DNA from: an uncultured Rhodospirillales bacterium
GTDB lineage: Bacteria; Pseudomonadota; Alphaproteobacteria; Reyranellales; Reyranellaceae
Length of the DNA: 58,876 bases
Assembly (NCBI GenBank): GCA_902825855.1
Contig: CADECW010000017.1
Span: 1-58,876, forward strand
Direction of reading: 5' to 3'
The notes below the pieces were generated by a model. It saw only the letters and a list, made by a program, of their open reading frames with translations, did no database searches and was not told the DNA's origin. Made by a program: the position numbers and the translations under genes. Of the stretch, positions 17,543-26,645 are shown piece by piece (position 1 is the stretch's first letter; each line of letters begins with the position of its first letter).

Positions 17543-18520
17543 TCAGGCGTCATCGAACAAATGGCACGCCACGGCATGCCCTGGCGAGACCTCGCGCAAC
17601 GCCGGCTCCAGCTTGCTGCAATGCGGCATGACGTAAGGGCAGCGCGTGTGAAAGCGGCAGCCGGCTGGTGGATCCAAGGGCGAAGGCACCTCGCCGCGCA
17701 ATTCGATCTCTTCCTCACTGCGGCCGGGCCACGCCACCAGCACGGCCGAGAACAGCGCCTTGGTGTAGGGATGCCGGACGTCGGCGAACAACGATTCGGT
17801 CGGCGCCTTCTCGACGACCTTGCCGAGATACATCACCACCGTATGGTCGGCCATGTGGCGCACCGTGGCGAGATCATGCGCCACCAGCAGGTAGGCGACG
17901 TTGTCCTGCGCCTGGATGTCCTTCAGGAGGTTCATCATCTGGGCGCGGATCGACACGTCGAGCGCCGACACGGGCTCGTCGAGCACGATCAGCTTGGGCC
18001 GCGAGGCCAGCGCCGCGGCCAATGCAACACGCTGACGCTGGCCGCCGCTGAACTCGTGCGGATACTGCTCGGCCTGCTCGGGCCGCAACCCGACCTGCAG
18101 CAGCAGCTCGCGAACGCGACCGGCGATCTTCTCCTTGTCACCCCAGTCGTTGACGATCAGCGCCTCGGCGATGGTTCGGCCGACCTTCATGCGTGGATTG
18201 AGCGACGACCAGGGGTCCTGGAACACCGCCTGCACCTTGGCGCGATAGGTCTTCAGCGCAGCGCCCTGCAGGCCGCTGATCGGCTCGTCCTCGAGCAGGA
18301 TGCGGCCGTCGGTCGGCTCCTCGAGATTGAGGATCATGCGCGAGGTCGTGGTCTTGCCGCAGCCCGATTCGCCCACCAGGCCCAGCGTCTCACCGGCCTT
18401 GATGTCGAAAGAGACATCGTCGACCGCCTTGACGTGACCCAGCGTACGCGAGAACAGGATTCCCTTGGTGAAGGCGAAGTGCTTCCTCAGGCCCTCGACG
18501 CGCAGCAGCGGCTCGCTCAT
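17543..18520 (-). CDS. Oligopeptide/dipeptide-type ABC transporter ATP-binding protein (second subunit, DppF/OppF type)
   Basis: 325 residues. Walker A is GESGCGKT (50-57), the signature [15 protein letters not shown], and Walker [13 protein letters not shown]. The C-terminal oligopeptide-transporter extension carries the cysteine-rich [14 protein letters not shown] motif that can bind a cluster. It energises import with its partner ATPase, the next gene upstream, whose stop it overlaps (ATGA, 18517-18520). It is fifth of six genes in a run from the binding protein (22993) to the CoA-transferase (16310). The substrate is not defined by sequence; peptides, nickel or other solutes are all handled by this family. 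Confidence 0.93.
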   Translation of the reverse strand: MSEPLLRVEGLRKHFAFTKGILFSRTLGHVKAVDDVSFDIKAGETLGLVGESGCGKTTTSRMILNLEEPTDGRILLEDEPISGLQGAALKTYRAKVQAVFQDPWSSLNPRMKVGRTIAEALIVNDWGDKEKIAGRVRELLLQVGLRPEQAEQYPHEFSGGQRQRVALAAALASRPKLIVLDEPVSALDVSIRAQMMNLLKDIQAQDNVAYLLVAHDLATVRHMADHTVVMYLGKVVEKAPTESLFADVRHPYTKALFSAVLVAWPGRSEEEIELRGEVPSPLDPPAGCRFHTRCPYVMPHCSKLEPALREVSPGHAVACHLFDDA

Positions 18521-19494
18521 GGCGGCGATACCTTCCAGCAGTCCGCCGTGTGCGCCTCACCGACCCGTACGCTCCGCGGATAGGCATCGAGGCAGCGTTG
18601 CTCGACCAGGGCGCAGCGCGAGGCGAAGCGGCAGCCGACCGGCAGGTCCATAAGAGACGGCGGCTGGCCCTCGATGGTGGTGAGCCGGCCGGCAGGCCCG
18701 GTCATCCTGGGTACGGACGCAATCAAGGCGCGCGTATAGGGATGCTGCGGGGCCTCGAAGATCTGCTTCACCGGCCCGCACTCGACGATGCGGCCGGCAT
18801 ACATCACGGCCACGCGATCGCACATGCGCCCGACGACGCCGAAATCGTGGGTGATGAACAGGATCGCCATGCCGTTCTCTGTCTGCAGGCGTTTCAGCAG
18901 CTTCAGGTACTGGAGCTGGATCGTGACGTCGAGAGCGGTGGTCGGCTCGTCGGCTATCAGCACCTCGGGCTCGCCGCTGATGGCGATGGCGCCCACGACG
19001 CGCTGCTTCATGCCGCCGCTCATCTGGTGCGGATACTGGCCGATGCGCTGCTCGGGGGCTGCAATCTCGACGCGGCGCAGCGCGGTCACCGCCTCCTTCA
19101 TGATCTCGCTGAGCGAAGCGCCCTTGCGCCGGCGTTCGATCGCCTCGCGCAGCTGGTCGCCGACCGAAAAGACCGGATTGAGCGAGGTCTGCGGATCCTG
19201 CAGCACCATGGAGATGCGCCGACCGCGAATCTCGCGCATCTCGGCCGTCGTGCGCTCGAGGATGTTCTCGCCGCCCAGCAGCACCTCGCCTTTAACGGTG
19301 CGCGCACCGCCTTTGGGGAGCAGGCGCATGACCGACAGCGCGGTCAGGCTCTTGCCGCAGCCCGATTCGCCCACCAGCCCCAGCACCTCGCCGCGCTTCA
19401 GCGAGAAGCTCACGCCATCGACTGCCTTCACCACGCCGCGGCGCAGGAAGAAATGAGTGTGCAGGTCGCGGACGTCCAGAACCGTGTCGGTCAT
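18517..19494 (-). CDS. Oligopeptide/dipeptide-type ABC transporter ATP-binding protein (first subunit, DppD/OppD type)
   Basis: 325 residues. Walker A GESGCGKS (42-49), signature MSGGMKQRVVGAIAI, Walker B VLIADEPTTALD, and the C-terminal CRFASRCALVEQRC motif. The start ATG at 19494 overlaps the stop of the upstream permease (ATGA). The same frame stays open into that permease, which would suggest a 614-residue fusion, but the extra part is the permease gene read out of frame. Its length matches the partner ATPase exactly, and the two are clearly related to each other. Confidence 0.93.
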   Translation of the reverse strand: MTDTVLDVRDLHTHFFLRRGVVKAVDGVSFSLKRGEVLGLVGESGCGKSLTALSVMRLLPKGGARTVKGEVLLGGENILERTTAEMREIRGRRISMVLQDPQTSLNPVFSVGDQLREAIERRRKGASLSEIMKEAVTALRRVEIAAPEQRIGQYPHQMSGGMKQRVVGAIAISGEPEVLIADEPTTALDVTIQLQYLKLLKRLQTENGMAILFITHDFGVVGRMCDRVAVMYAGRIVECGPVKQIFEAPQHPYTRALIASVPRMTGPAGRLTTIEGQPPSLMDLPVGCRFASRCALVEQRCLDAYPRSVRVGEAHTADCWKVSPP

Positions 19495-20417
19495 AGCTGC
19501 CGCAGCCTCGGATCGAGGCGGTCGCGCAGCCAGTCGCCGAACAGGTTGACCGACAGCACCAGGAGCGTGATGGCGATGCCGGGAATGATCGCGACCCACC
19601 AGGCGTCGGCGATGCGGCCACGGCCCTCCGAAATCATCAACCCCCAGGTCGGGGTCGGCGGCGGGATGCCGGCGCCGAGGAAGGAGAGTGTCGCCTCGGC
19701 GATGATCACCATCCCGATATCGAGCGTGACCAGGACCATGAAAGTATTGAATACGTTGGGCAGGATGTGAGTGAGCATGATGCGCGGCGCCGAGCAGCCG
19801 CGCACGCGGGCCAGCGCCACGAAGTCGCGCTGGCGAATCGACAGGACCTCGCCCCTGACGACGCGCGCGAATCGTGCCCACAGCAGCAGGCTGATGGCGA
19901 GCACCAGCGTGCCCATGCCCTGGCCCATGGTAACGGCGAGCAGCAGCGCGAACAGGATCGCCGGGAAGGTGAAGGCCGCGTCGACCAGGCGCATCAGCAC
20001 GCTGTCGACCGCGCCGCCGACATATCCCGCGATGATGCCGACGGCGAGCCCGACCCCGCCGCCCGCCGTCAGCGCCAGCAGCGCCACGATCAGGGTTACG
20101 CGCGAGCCGTAGATGAGCCGGCTCAGGATGTCGCGGCCGAATGCGTCGGTGCCCAGCAGGTACTTGTCCTTGCCCCCCATCATCCAGGCCGGCGGCAGCA
20201 ACCTGTCGCGCAGGGTCTGATCGATCGGCGAATGCGGAGCGAGCAATGGCGCAAAAACCGCCATGATGACGATCACCGAGATGATTGCGATCGGTACCCA
20301 CGGCACGCGCGCGGTACGCCGCGCCACCGCCTCGCGGCGAGGCCACAGGAGCGTGCGCCACAGCGACGATCGTCCACGCTCTACGGTCGGTGGGGACCGA
20401 CGGTCGATGATCGCCAT
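19491..20417 (-). CDS. Oligopeptide/dipeptide-type ABC transporter permease (DppC/OppC type)
   Basis: 308 residues. After a polar N-terminus a first membrane segment (VPIAIISVIVIMAVFAPLLAPH, about 41-62) is followed by the periplasmic stretch LLGTDAFGRDILSRLIYGSRVTL, a hallmark of the DppC subfamily. The EAA loop that contacts the ATPases reads REDFVALARVRGCSAPRIMLTHILPN in pattern, here as RQRDFVALARVRG. About six membrane segments are expected. It lies 3 bases from the upstream DppB-type gene and overlaps the downstream ATPase gene by 4. Confidence 0.92.
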   Translation of the reverse strand: MAIIDRRSPPTVERGRSSLWRTLLWPRREAVARRTARVPWVPIAIISVIVIMAVFAPLLAPHSPIDQTLRDRLLPPAWMMGGKDKYLLGTDAFGRDILSRLIYGSRVTLIVALLALTAGGGVGLAVGIIAGYVGGAVDSVLMRLVDAAFTFPAILFALLLAVTMGQGMGTLVLAISLLLWARFARVVRGEVLSIRQRDFVALARVRGCSAPRIMLTHILPNVFNTFMVLVTLDIGMVIIAEATLSFLGAGIPPPTPTWGLMISEGRGRIADAWWVAIIPGIAITLLVLSVNLFGDWLRDRLDPRLRQL

Positions 20418-20420
20418 GCG

Positions 20421-21338
20421 TCAGGCCAGCCGGATGCGCGGGTCGACGTAGGCGTAGAGAATGTCGACTGCGAGGTTGAGTGCGAGGATCAGGATGGATT
20501 TCAGGATGATCACCGCCTGCAACAGCGGAAAGTCGCGATAGATCACGGCCTCATAGGTCAGCCGGCCAATGCCGGGCCAGGCGAATACCGTCTCGGTGAC
20601 GATCGCTCCCGTGATCAGGTTGCTGACGAACACGCCCCACAGGGTGAGCACCGGAATCAGCGCATTGCGCAGGCAATGCTTCCAGATGACCGTGGTTTCG
20701 CTCAGGCCCTTGATGCGCGCGAGCTTGACGAACTCGCTTTCCATCACCTCCAGCATCGATGACCGCGTGATGCGCATGAAGCCCGCCACCAGGAAAGCGC
20801 CGAGCGTGATCACCGGCAGGACATAGTGCGCCGGGCCGCCCATGCGGCTCGACGGCAGCCAGCCCAGCTCGACGCTGAAGACGAAGATCAGCAGGATTCC
20901 GAGCCAGAAGCTCGGCATGGCGACGCCCAGCACGGCCACCGTTCCGGCCGCCCGGTCGAGGAAGCTGCCTCGATGGAGAGCGGCGAGCACGCCCAGCGGG
21001 ATGCCGAGCACCATGCCGAGCAGCAGGGCCCATGGGATCAGCAGCAGGGTGTTGGGCAGGCGGTCGAAGAACACCGCCACTGCCGACTGCTTCATGCGGA
21101 TCGAGGTGCCGAGGTCGCCGTGCAGCGCCTTGCCGGCGAAGATCAGGAACTGGTCGGTCCAGGTGCCGTCGAGGCCCAGCGCCTGGGTCAGGTGGGCGCG
21201 GTCCTCGGCGGTGGCGTCCTCGGGCAGCATCAGATCGACCGGGTTGCCGGTCAGCCGTCCGAGGATGAACACGATCGTCGCCACCATGAACAGCAGGACG
21301 ACACCCTGCATCAGGCGGCGAGCGATGTAGCGCTTCAT
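20421..21338 (-). CDS. Oligopeptide/dipeptide-type ABC transporter permease (DppB/OppB type)
   Basis: 305 residues. It begins MKRYIARRLMQGVVLLFMVATIVF, the standard DppB start with an Arg-rich cytoplasmic end and first membrane helix. The EAA loop region is FVKLARIKGLSETTVIWKHCLRNA, which contacts the ATPases. Six membrane segments are apparent. With its DppC-type partner it forms the inner-membrane channel for a solute delivered by the periplasmic protein encoded 14 bases upstream. Context says import; the ligand is unknown. Confidence 0.92.
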   Translation of the reverse strand: MKRYIARRLMQGVVLLFMVATIVFILGRLTGNPVDLMLPEDATAEDRAHLTQALGLDGTWTDQFLIFAGKALHGDLGTSIRMKQSAVAVFFDRLPNTLLLIPWALLLGMVLGIPLGVLAALHRGSFLDRAAGTVAVLGVAMPSFWLGILLIFVFSVELGWLPSSRMGGPAHYVLPVITLGAFLVAGFMRITRSSMLEVMESEFVKLARIKGLSETTVIWKHCLRNALIPVLTLWGVFVSNLITGAIVTETVFAWPGIGRLTYEAVIYRDFPLLQAVIILKSILILALNLAVDILYAYVDPRIRLA

Positions 21339-21352
21339 GGTGCGCTGCTACC

Positions 21353-22993
21353 TCACTTCTTCCAGGGCTTCTGCTCCGGGCGCGGGATGCGCTCGAAGAC
21401 GTCGCCCAGCTCATGGCGGCCGGGGATGGCCTCGAACTGGCCGACCTTCTTGGTGTTGATGGCGTAGTAGCCCATGCCTTCGATGATCGGCACGACCATC
21501 CAGGAGCTGGTGGTGATCTCGACCATGCGGTCGGTCAACGCCGTGCGTTTGGTCTTGTCGAGCTCGGCCGACAGGGCGCGCGCAGTCTTCACGTAGTCCT
21601 GGCAGACGTCGTTGCAGTTGTCCTTGTCGCCCAGCAGGCGCTGGGTGCTCTCGGGCGAGAAAGCGCCATCGTAACGCCACGGCGCGTCGGGCCGGCCGGC
21701 GGTGCGGTACATCGAAGCCCAGCCAACGAGGCCAGCCTGGTCGCCGCGCTCCATGGGGTTGAACGAGCCCCACTCGTAGTGCTTCAGCGTCACCTTCACG
21801 CCGACCTTGGTCCACATGTCGGCAATGGCGGTGCCGATATCGACCATGAACTGCGTGCCGGGCAGTGCGGTGTTGGCGAACTTGAGCTCGAAGCCGTTCG
21901 GATAGCCTTCTTCGGCGAGGATCTTCTTGGCCAGAGCCGGATCGTAGCGATAGGCCTCATTGGCCCACTTTTCCCAGCGATCGGTGCTGAGAAATTCGGT
22001 GTAGGCAAAGGTCGAGAACGGGAAAGGCATGCGAGCCTTGCCGTTCATGACGTGCTCGATCACCTGCTTGCGATCGATGGCGAGCGACAGCGCCTCACGC
22101 ACACGCGGCTTGGCGATCGGCGAATCCTTCTGCTCGGGTCGCCAGGTGCCCCAGAACTGGAAGATCGCCTGCATTGTGCCCGGAACCGACAGCACTTCCA
22201 GTCCGGCGCGCGAGGCACTGAGCATGGTTTCAGGCCCGATCGAGGCGATCGCCGCCTCGCCGGTGCGCACCATGGCCACGCGCGTGCTTTCTTCCGGCAC
22301 CAGCAGGACATGAAGGTCCTTGAAGCTCGGCGTGCCGCGCCAGTGGTTGGCGACGGCGGTGAACTCGATACGGTCGCCCGGCATGTTGCGCACGAACTTC
22401 CAGGGGCCGCTGCCGATCGGCTTCTTGCGGAACTCCTCGTCGCCGACCTTCTCGATGTAGGCCTTGGGCATGATGGCGCCCTCGGGTGCCACGGCGCGCG
22501 ACAGGCTGGCCGGCAGCCCGATCTGCGGGCTCGTCGTATTGACCTTCACGGTGAGGTCGTCGACCACCTCGATGCCCTTGATGACGCGCTTCATGAAGGC
22601 TGCCGCCGAGGCGATGGTACCCGGGCCGTTCATCTGGCGCTCGAGACTGAACTTCACGTCATTGGCGGTGAGCTTGTCGCCGTTGTGGAAGGTCTGGTTC
22701 GGCCGAATGAAGAAGGTCCACGTCAGGCCGTCGGGCGAGAGTTCCCAACGCTCGGCGACGCCGGGACCGACGCCGCCCTTCTTGAGATCGAAGCCGACCA
22801 GCGAATCGTACATGATCGCCTGGTAGACGGCATTGCCCGGCCGGCCTTCGAGGATGGGATCGAGTGTCTGCGCGCCGAGCGATTCGACGGCGAACACGAG
22901 CGTGCCTTTCTGGTCCTGGGCATGGGTCGGCGCGATCGCAGCGACCACCGACGCGACGGCGAGCGCCATGGCTCCCGCAAACAGCCGAATCAT
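21353..22993 (-). CDS. Periplasmic solute-binding protein, family 5 (oligopeptide type)
   Basis: 546 residues. A Sec signal peptide (hydrophobic core about 6-20, probable cleavage after THA near residue 25) precedes a full SBP_bac_5 domain. It has the opening ETLDP-like motif (AQTLDPILEGRPGN), the YDSLV segment and WTFFIRPNQTFHNGDKLTANDVKFSL. It captures the ligand for the DppB/C/D/F-type genes that follow on the same strand. A GAGGAG-type site precedes ATG 22993. It is the first gene of the operon that ends with a CoA-transferase, so the ligand may be a carboxylate-containing compound (inference). Confidence 0.93.
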   Translation of the reverse strand: MIRLFAGAMALAVASVVAAIAPTHAQDQKGTLVFAVESLGAQTLDPILEGRPGNAVYQAIMYDSLVGFDLKKGGVGPGVAERWELSPDGLTWTFFIRPNQTFHNGDKLTANDVKFSLERQMNGPGTIASAAAFMKRVIKGIEVVDDLTVKVNTTSPQIGLPASLSRAVAPEGAIMPKAYIEKVGDEEFRKKPIGSGPWKFVRNMPGDRIEFTAVANHWRGTPSFKDLHVLLVPEESTRVAMVRTGEAAIASIGPETMLSASRAGLEVLSVPGTMQAIFQFWGTWRPEQKDSPIAKPRVREALSLAIDRKQVIEHVMNGKARMPFPFSTFAYTEFLSTDRWEKWANEAYRYDPALAKKILAEEGYPNGFELKFANTALPGTQFMVDIGTAIADMWTKVGVKVTLKHYEWGSFNPMERGDQAGLVGWASMYRTAGRPDAPWRYDGAFSPESTQRLLGDKDNCNDVCQDYVKTARALSAELDKTKRTALTDRMVEITTSSWMVVPIIEGMGYYAINTKKVGQFEAIPGRHELGDVFERIPRPEQKPWKK

Positions 22994-23154
22994 AAGCTCC
23001 TCCCGAAACGAGACTTTGTCTTTTAGTTCTTGGGACTGAAACGACGGTGAGGGCGACTATCGGGCGTGCTTCGAAGTCGGTCAATACCAGCCGAAGTGAA
23101 GTGCCGCTTGTCGGACTCACTGCTGGAGCCCGTCACTCGGCAGGGCGCTGCCAG

Positions 23155-23901
23155 CTACGACGCGAGCGGCGCGCTGGCGTCCTGTCCGAAGTAGGCGTGC
23201 TCGAGGCGATTGGGCAGATCGTCTTCGTTGGTGCGCGCTTCGAGCACGATCGAGCCGCGCGCCAGCGCATAGACCCGGTCGGCGAGTTTCAGTGCTTTCT
23301 CGATCAACTGTTCGACCAACAGCACCGCGGTGCCTGCATCGCGCAACTGAGCAGCGGCGGCGAGCACGCGATCGACCAGCACCGGCGAGAGGCCCGCCGA
23401 CGGCTCGTCGAGCATCAGGAGACGTGGCCGACGCACCAGCCCCTGCGCCACCGCCAGCATCTGCTGCTGGCCTCCCGACAAGGTCACGGCGCGATCGTTG
23501 CGCTTCGCGGCGATCTCGGGAAAGAACGTCAGCGCGTCCTCGACGCGCGCGGCAAGCTCGGCGCCGCGCATGCCGTAGCCGGCCAGCATGACGTTGTCGT
23601 GCACGCTGAGCTGGGTGAAGACGCGATGACCCTCGACCACGTGCACCAGGCCGGCATTCACCGCCTCGCGCGGGCCGGTCTTGCTCATGTCCTGGCCGCC
23701 GAAGGTGATGGTGCCGGTGCGCGGCAGCAGCCCGGATATGGCCTTCAAGAGCGTGCTCTTGCCGGCGCCGTTCGGCCCTAGCAGGGCCACGATCTCGCCG
23801 GCGCCGACCGTGAGGTCGATGCCGTTCAGCACGCCGATCTTGCCGTAGCCGGCCGACAGGCCGCTGACCTTGAGCAGTGTTTCAGGCGCCGAGGTAGGCA
23901 C
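23155..23901 (-). CDS. livF: Branched-chain amino-acid-type ABC transporter ATP-binding protein (LivF)
   Basis: 248 residues. Walker A GPNGAGKST (about 43-51), signature LSGGQQQMLAVAQ, Walker B LLMLDEPSAGLSP. It is the short LivF-type ATPase of a Liv/HAAT transporter and the last gene of a four-gene set (binding protein, LivH, LivM-LivG fusion, LivF). Its start at 23901 lies inside the end of the fusion gene (20-base overlap), indicating coupled translation. The family carries amino acids but also urea, amides and aromatic acids, so the ligand is open. Confidence 0.92.
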   Translation of the reverse strand: MPTSAPETLLKVSGLSAGYGKIGVLNGIDLTVGAGEIVALLGPNGAGKSTLLKAISGLLPRTGTITFGGQDMSKTGPREAVNAGLVHVVEGHRVFTQLSVHDNVMLAGYGMRGAELAARVEDALTFFPEIAAKRNDRAVTLSGGQQQMLAVAQGLVRRPRLLMLDEPSAGLSPVLVDRVLAAAAQLRDAGTAVLLVEQLIEKALKLADRVYALARGSIVLEARTNEDDLPNRLEHAYFGQDASAPLAS

Positions 23902-25681
23902 TGACCACCTCCCTGTGGGCGCGGATCTCGGCCGGCGTGCCGGCAGCCAGTTCCTTGCCGAGATTGAGCACGGTCACGCGATCGCAGATGTCGAAGATCA
24001 GGTCGGCATGGTGCTCGACCAGCAGCACGCCGGTGCCCTCGCGACTGATCGCCTTGATCAGCGCGCCGAGGCGGCGGATCTCTTCGGACGACAGGCCGGC
24101 CGCCGGCTCGTCGAGCATCAGGAAGGCCGGCCGCAGCATCAGGGCGCGCGCGATCTCCATGAAGCGAAGTTCGCTGTGCTGCAGGCGGTCGGCGCGCACA
24201 TCGGCGAGCGATTCCAGGCCGACGGTGGCGAGCGCCTGCAGCGCCGCCGTGCGCAGGAACTTCTCGTCGCGGCGGTTGCGTGGCAGCGACAGCATGGCCT
24301 CGGTGAAGGTCGCCTGTCCGTGCACCGTGCCGCCGATCATGACGTTCTCCAGCACGGAGTTGGCGCCGACGATACGCGGGGTCTGGAAGGTGCGGGCGAT
24401 GCGGTAGCTGGCGCGGGCGTGCGGCTGGTCGAACGGCAGGTCGGCGCCGTCGAGCTTGAGGGTTCCCGTCTTGGGCTTGTAGTAGCCCGAGATGACGTTC
24501 AGGGTCGTCGTCTTGCCGCTGCCGTTGGGGCCGATCAGGCCATGCACCTCGCCCGAGCGGATCTCGAGATCGAGCCCGTCGATCGCCCGCACGCCGCCGA
24601 AGTGCAGCGCGATGTCCTTCAGCACGATGCTGTGCCGGCCGTCGGCCCTGTCGAGCACGCGCTTCAGCAGCTCGACGCGCGGCACGATCTCGCGATGCTG
24701 GGTGAGCGGGCGGCGGTTCTTGAAGTCCAGCAGGTCGGCGATGCCGCCCGGCACCAGCAGCACGATCGCGAGCAGCAGCACGGCGTAGAGGAACGTCGAC
24801 CATTGCACCAGCGGCGCAGCGAACTCGGGCAGCGCCGTCAGGATGATGGTGCCCAGCACCGGTCCCAGGATCGATCCGCGGCCGCCGATCAGGATGGCGA
24901 TGAAGAACAGCACCGACATCTCGAAGGTGAAGGCGTCCGGCGTGATGTAGGACTGCAGCGAGGCGAACAGCCCACCCGCAACGCCGCCGAGCGCGCCGGC
25001 CAGCAGGAAGACCATGATCAGCAGCTTGGGCTTGGCGATGCCCGAGGCCTCGGCCGCGACCTCGGCGTCGCGGATCGCCACCAGCGCGCGGCCATAGCGG
25101 CTCGAGCCGATGTTGGCCGTCATCCATGTCGCCACGGCGGCCAGGATGAAGCAGAAATAGTAGAAGCCCCAGCCCGGTTCGAACGGCCAGGAGAAAGCCG
25201 GACCCGGCGTGCCGACGCCTCCGCCGGTGACGTCCTTCCACGCCAGCGCCACCTGGGTGACGATGGTGGCGAAGCCGAGCGTGGTCATGGCGAAGTAGAA
25301 GGTGCGCAGCCGCAGCGCCGGCAGGCCGACGATGACGCCGAAGATCGCGCCCATCACGCCGCCCGCCACCAGCGCGAGGTAGGGATTCCACTCCGGCCCG
25401 ACACGGCCCGCCGCCAGCGCCGCCGTCGTGTAGGCGCCGAGGGTGAGCATCGACACCCAGCCGATGGCGATCTGACCGGCATAGCCGACCACGAGGTTCA
25501 GGCCGGCCGACAGGACCCAGTAGATGCAGGCACGCTGGGCGATGACCCCGATGTAGGAATCGTCGAGCAGCGGCAAGGCCACGCCGGCGAGCCCGAGCAG
25601 GATCCACGACAGCTTGCCCTCGAGTTTGCCGAGCCAGGAAGCGCCGGCGCGCGCCGGAGAGGAGGCGGTGGCGTCCGTCAC
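23882..25681 (-). CDS. Fused LivM permease - LivG ATPase of a Liv-type ABC transporter
   Basis: 599 residues in one frame. Residues about 25-330 are the LivM-type permease (LNLVVGYAGQIAIGWVSMLTLGAYT, EAA-like loop ALVAIRDAEVAAEASG). After a linker (HREIVPRVELLKRVLDRADGR) residues about 350-599 form the LivG-type ATPase with Walker A GPNGSGKTT, Q-loop region RTFQTPRIVGANSVLENVMIGG and Walker B FLMLDEPAAGLS. The ABC signature is unusual: DRLQHSELRFMEIARAL, where LSYGQ or LSGGQ is expected. Fusions of this kind occur in some proteobacterial Liv systems. The start at 25681 lies 10 bases past the LivH stop. Confidence 0.92.
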   Translation of the reverse strand: MTDATASSPARAGASWLGKLEGKLSWILLGLAGVALPLLDDSYIGVIAQRACIYWVLSAGLNLVVGYAGQIAIGWVSMLTLGAYTTAALAAGRVGPEWNPYLALVAGGVMGAIFGVIVGLPALRLRTFYFAMTTLGFATIVTQVALAWKDVTGGGVGTPGPAFSWPFEPGWGFYYFCFILAAVATWMTANIGSSRYGRALVAIRDAEVAAEASGIAKPKLLIMVFLLAGALGGVAGGLFASLQSYITPDAFTFEMSVLFFIAILIGGRGSILGPVLGTIILTALPEFAAPLVQWSTFLYAVLLLAIVLLVPGGIADLLDFKNRRPLTQHREIVPRVELLKRVLDRADGRHSIVLKDIALHFGGVRAIDGLDLEIRSGEVHGLIGPNGSGKTTTLNVISGYYKPKTGTLKLDGADLPFDQPHARASYRIARTFQTPRIVGANSVLENVMIGGTVHGQATFTEAMLSLPRNRRDEKFLRTAALQALATVGLESLADVRADRLQHSELRFMEIARALMLRPAFLMLDEPAAGLSSEEIRRLGALIKAISREGTGVLLVEHHADLIFDICDRVTVLNLGKELAAGTPAEIRAHREVVSAYLGA

Positions 25682-25691
25682 AGCGCCGTCC

Positions 25692-26561
25692 TCACACGCG
25701 TCTCGCCGCCGACGCGCCGGCCAGGCCCTCGGGCCGGAGCAGCAGCACGACGATGAACACAGCGAACACCGCCACCGCGGCGAAGATACCGCCGACCAGG
25801 AAGTTCGCCGCCTGCTGGAAGAGGCCGAGCGCCAGTCCGCCGATCACCGCGCCGCGATTGGATCCCATGCCGCCCAGCGCCACCGGCACGAAGCCGTAGA
25901 AATTCAGGATCGCCTGGTTGCCGATGAAGGCGAGCAGCATCTGCGCGCCGGTGAAGCCGGCCAGCGCGCCGATGACTCCGGCAAGGGCGTAGCTCGCCAT
26001 CCGGAGCTGCGTCTCGGGCAGGCCGAGGGCGCGGGCCGCGTAGCTGTCCTCGGCGATGGCGAGGAAGGCCCGGCCGATCAACGTCCGGCGATAGAGGAAC
26101 TCCAGGCCCAGGATGGTGACGATGCAGGCCAATACCGGCAGCCAGAACTTCTGGTCGATGACGCCCAGGAGCGAGTTCGCGTCGATCGGGATGAGCACCG
26201 GAAATGGATAGGCCTCCGTGCCGTACTCGATGGCGGTCACCTGCTGGATCATCAGCGCGAAGGCCAGCGTCGACAGCACGTAGAGATGCTGCTCGATGCT
26301 TTTGAGCACCGGTCGCACGGTCAGAATCTCGGTGACGAGGCCGAGCACGGCGCCGCAGCCCAGCACCAGCACGAACCCCAGCACGGCGTTCAAGCCCCAA
26401 TCCTTGATGAAGAGCGCGCCCAGCACACCGCCCAGCATGCCGAGCATGCCCGCGGTAAAGCTGAACACACGCGACGCCGAGAACATCACGTTGTACGTGA
26501 TGCCGATCAATGCATAGACCGCTCCTACCGCAAGACCGTAGGAGATGATGGAAGCAAGCAC
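25692..26561 (-). CDS. livH: Liv-type ABC transporter permease (LivH)
   Basis: 289 residues, strongly hydrophobic. It starts with the LivH-type helix SIISYGLAVGAVYALIGITYNVMFSASRVFSF. The conserved cytoplasmic loop reads FLAIAEDSYAARALGLPETQLRM, the usual contact with the ATPases. The segment GFVPVALGGMGSNRGAVIGGLALG is the typical C-terminal family motif. It is the second gene of the minus-strand Liv set. It is separated from the binding-protein gene by 84 bases that hold a strong hairpin, which may set different transcript levels for the two. Confidence 0.92.
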   Translation of the reverse strand: MLASIISYGLAVGAVYALIGITYNVMFSASRVFSFTAGMLGMLGGVLGALFIKDWGLNAVLGFVLVLGCGAVLGLVTEILTVRPVLKSIEQHLYVLSTLAFALMIQQVTAIEYGTEAYPFPVLIPIDANSLLGVIDQKFWLPVLACIVTILGLEFLYRRTLIGRAFLAIAEDSYAARALGLPETQLRMASYALAGVIGALAGFTGAQMLLAFIGNQAILNFYGFVPVALGGMGSNRGAVIGGLALGLFQQAANFLVGGIFAAVAVFAVFIVVLLLRPEGLAGASAARRV

Positions 26562-26582
26562 CAGTTATGCCATCGTTGTGGA

Positions 26583-26637
26583 GCGCCGACCTCCAGGTCA
26601 GCGCTCACGGTTCATAGGCGGACCTGGAGGTCCGCGC
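26583..26637. repeat. REP-like double palindrome between binding-protein and LivH genes
   Basis: Arms 26583-26599 and 26621-26637 are complementary over 17 bases with one mismatch; the core is GACCTCCAGGTC against GACCTGGAGGTC. Each core is also nearly self-complementary (GACCT..AGGTC). It lies 9-63 bases downstream of the binding-protein stop, inside the operon. Such hairpins often stabilise the upstream mRNA and favour high binding-protein levels. Whether it is a dispersed repeat cannot be seen from one copy. Confidence 0.65.
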
Positions 26638-26645
26638 GTTCCATC

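Noticed and set aside
18517..20361. 614-codon minus-strand frame that looks like a permease-ATPase fusion
   Set aside because: Only the last 325 codons are protein-like. The front part is the DppC-type permease gene read out of frame; the real permease ends at 19491 with an ATGA overlap.
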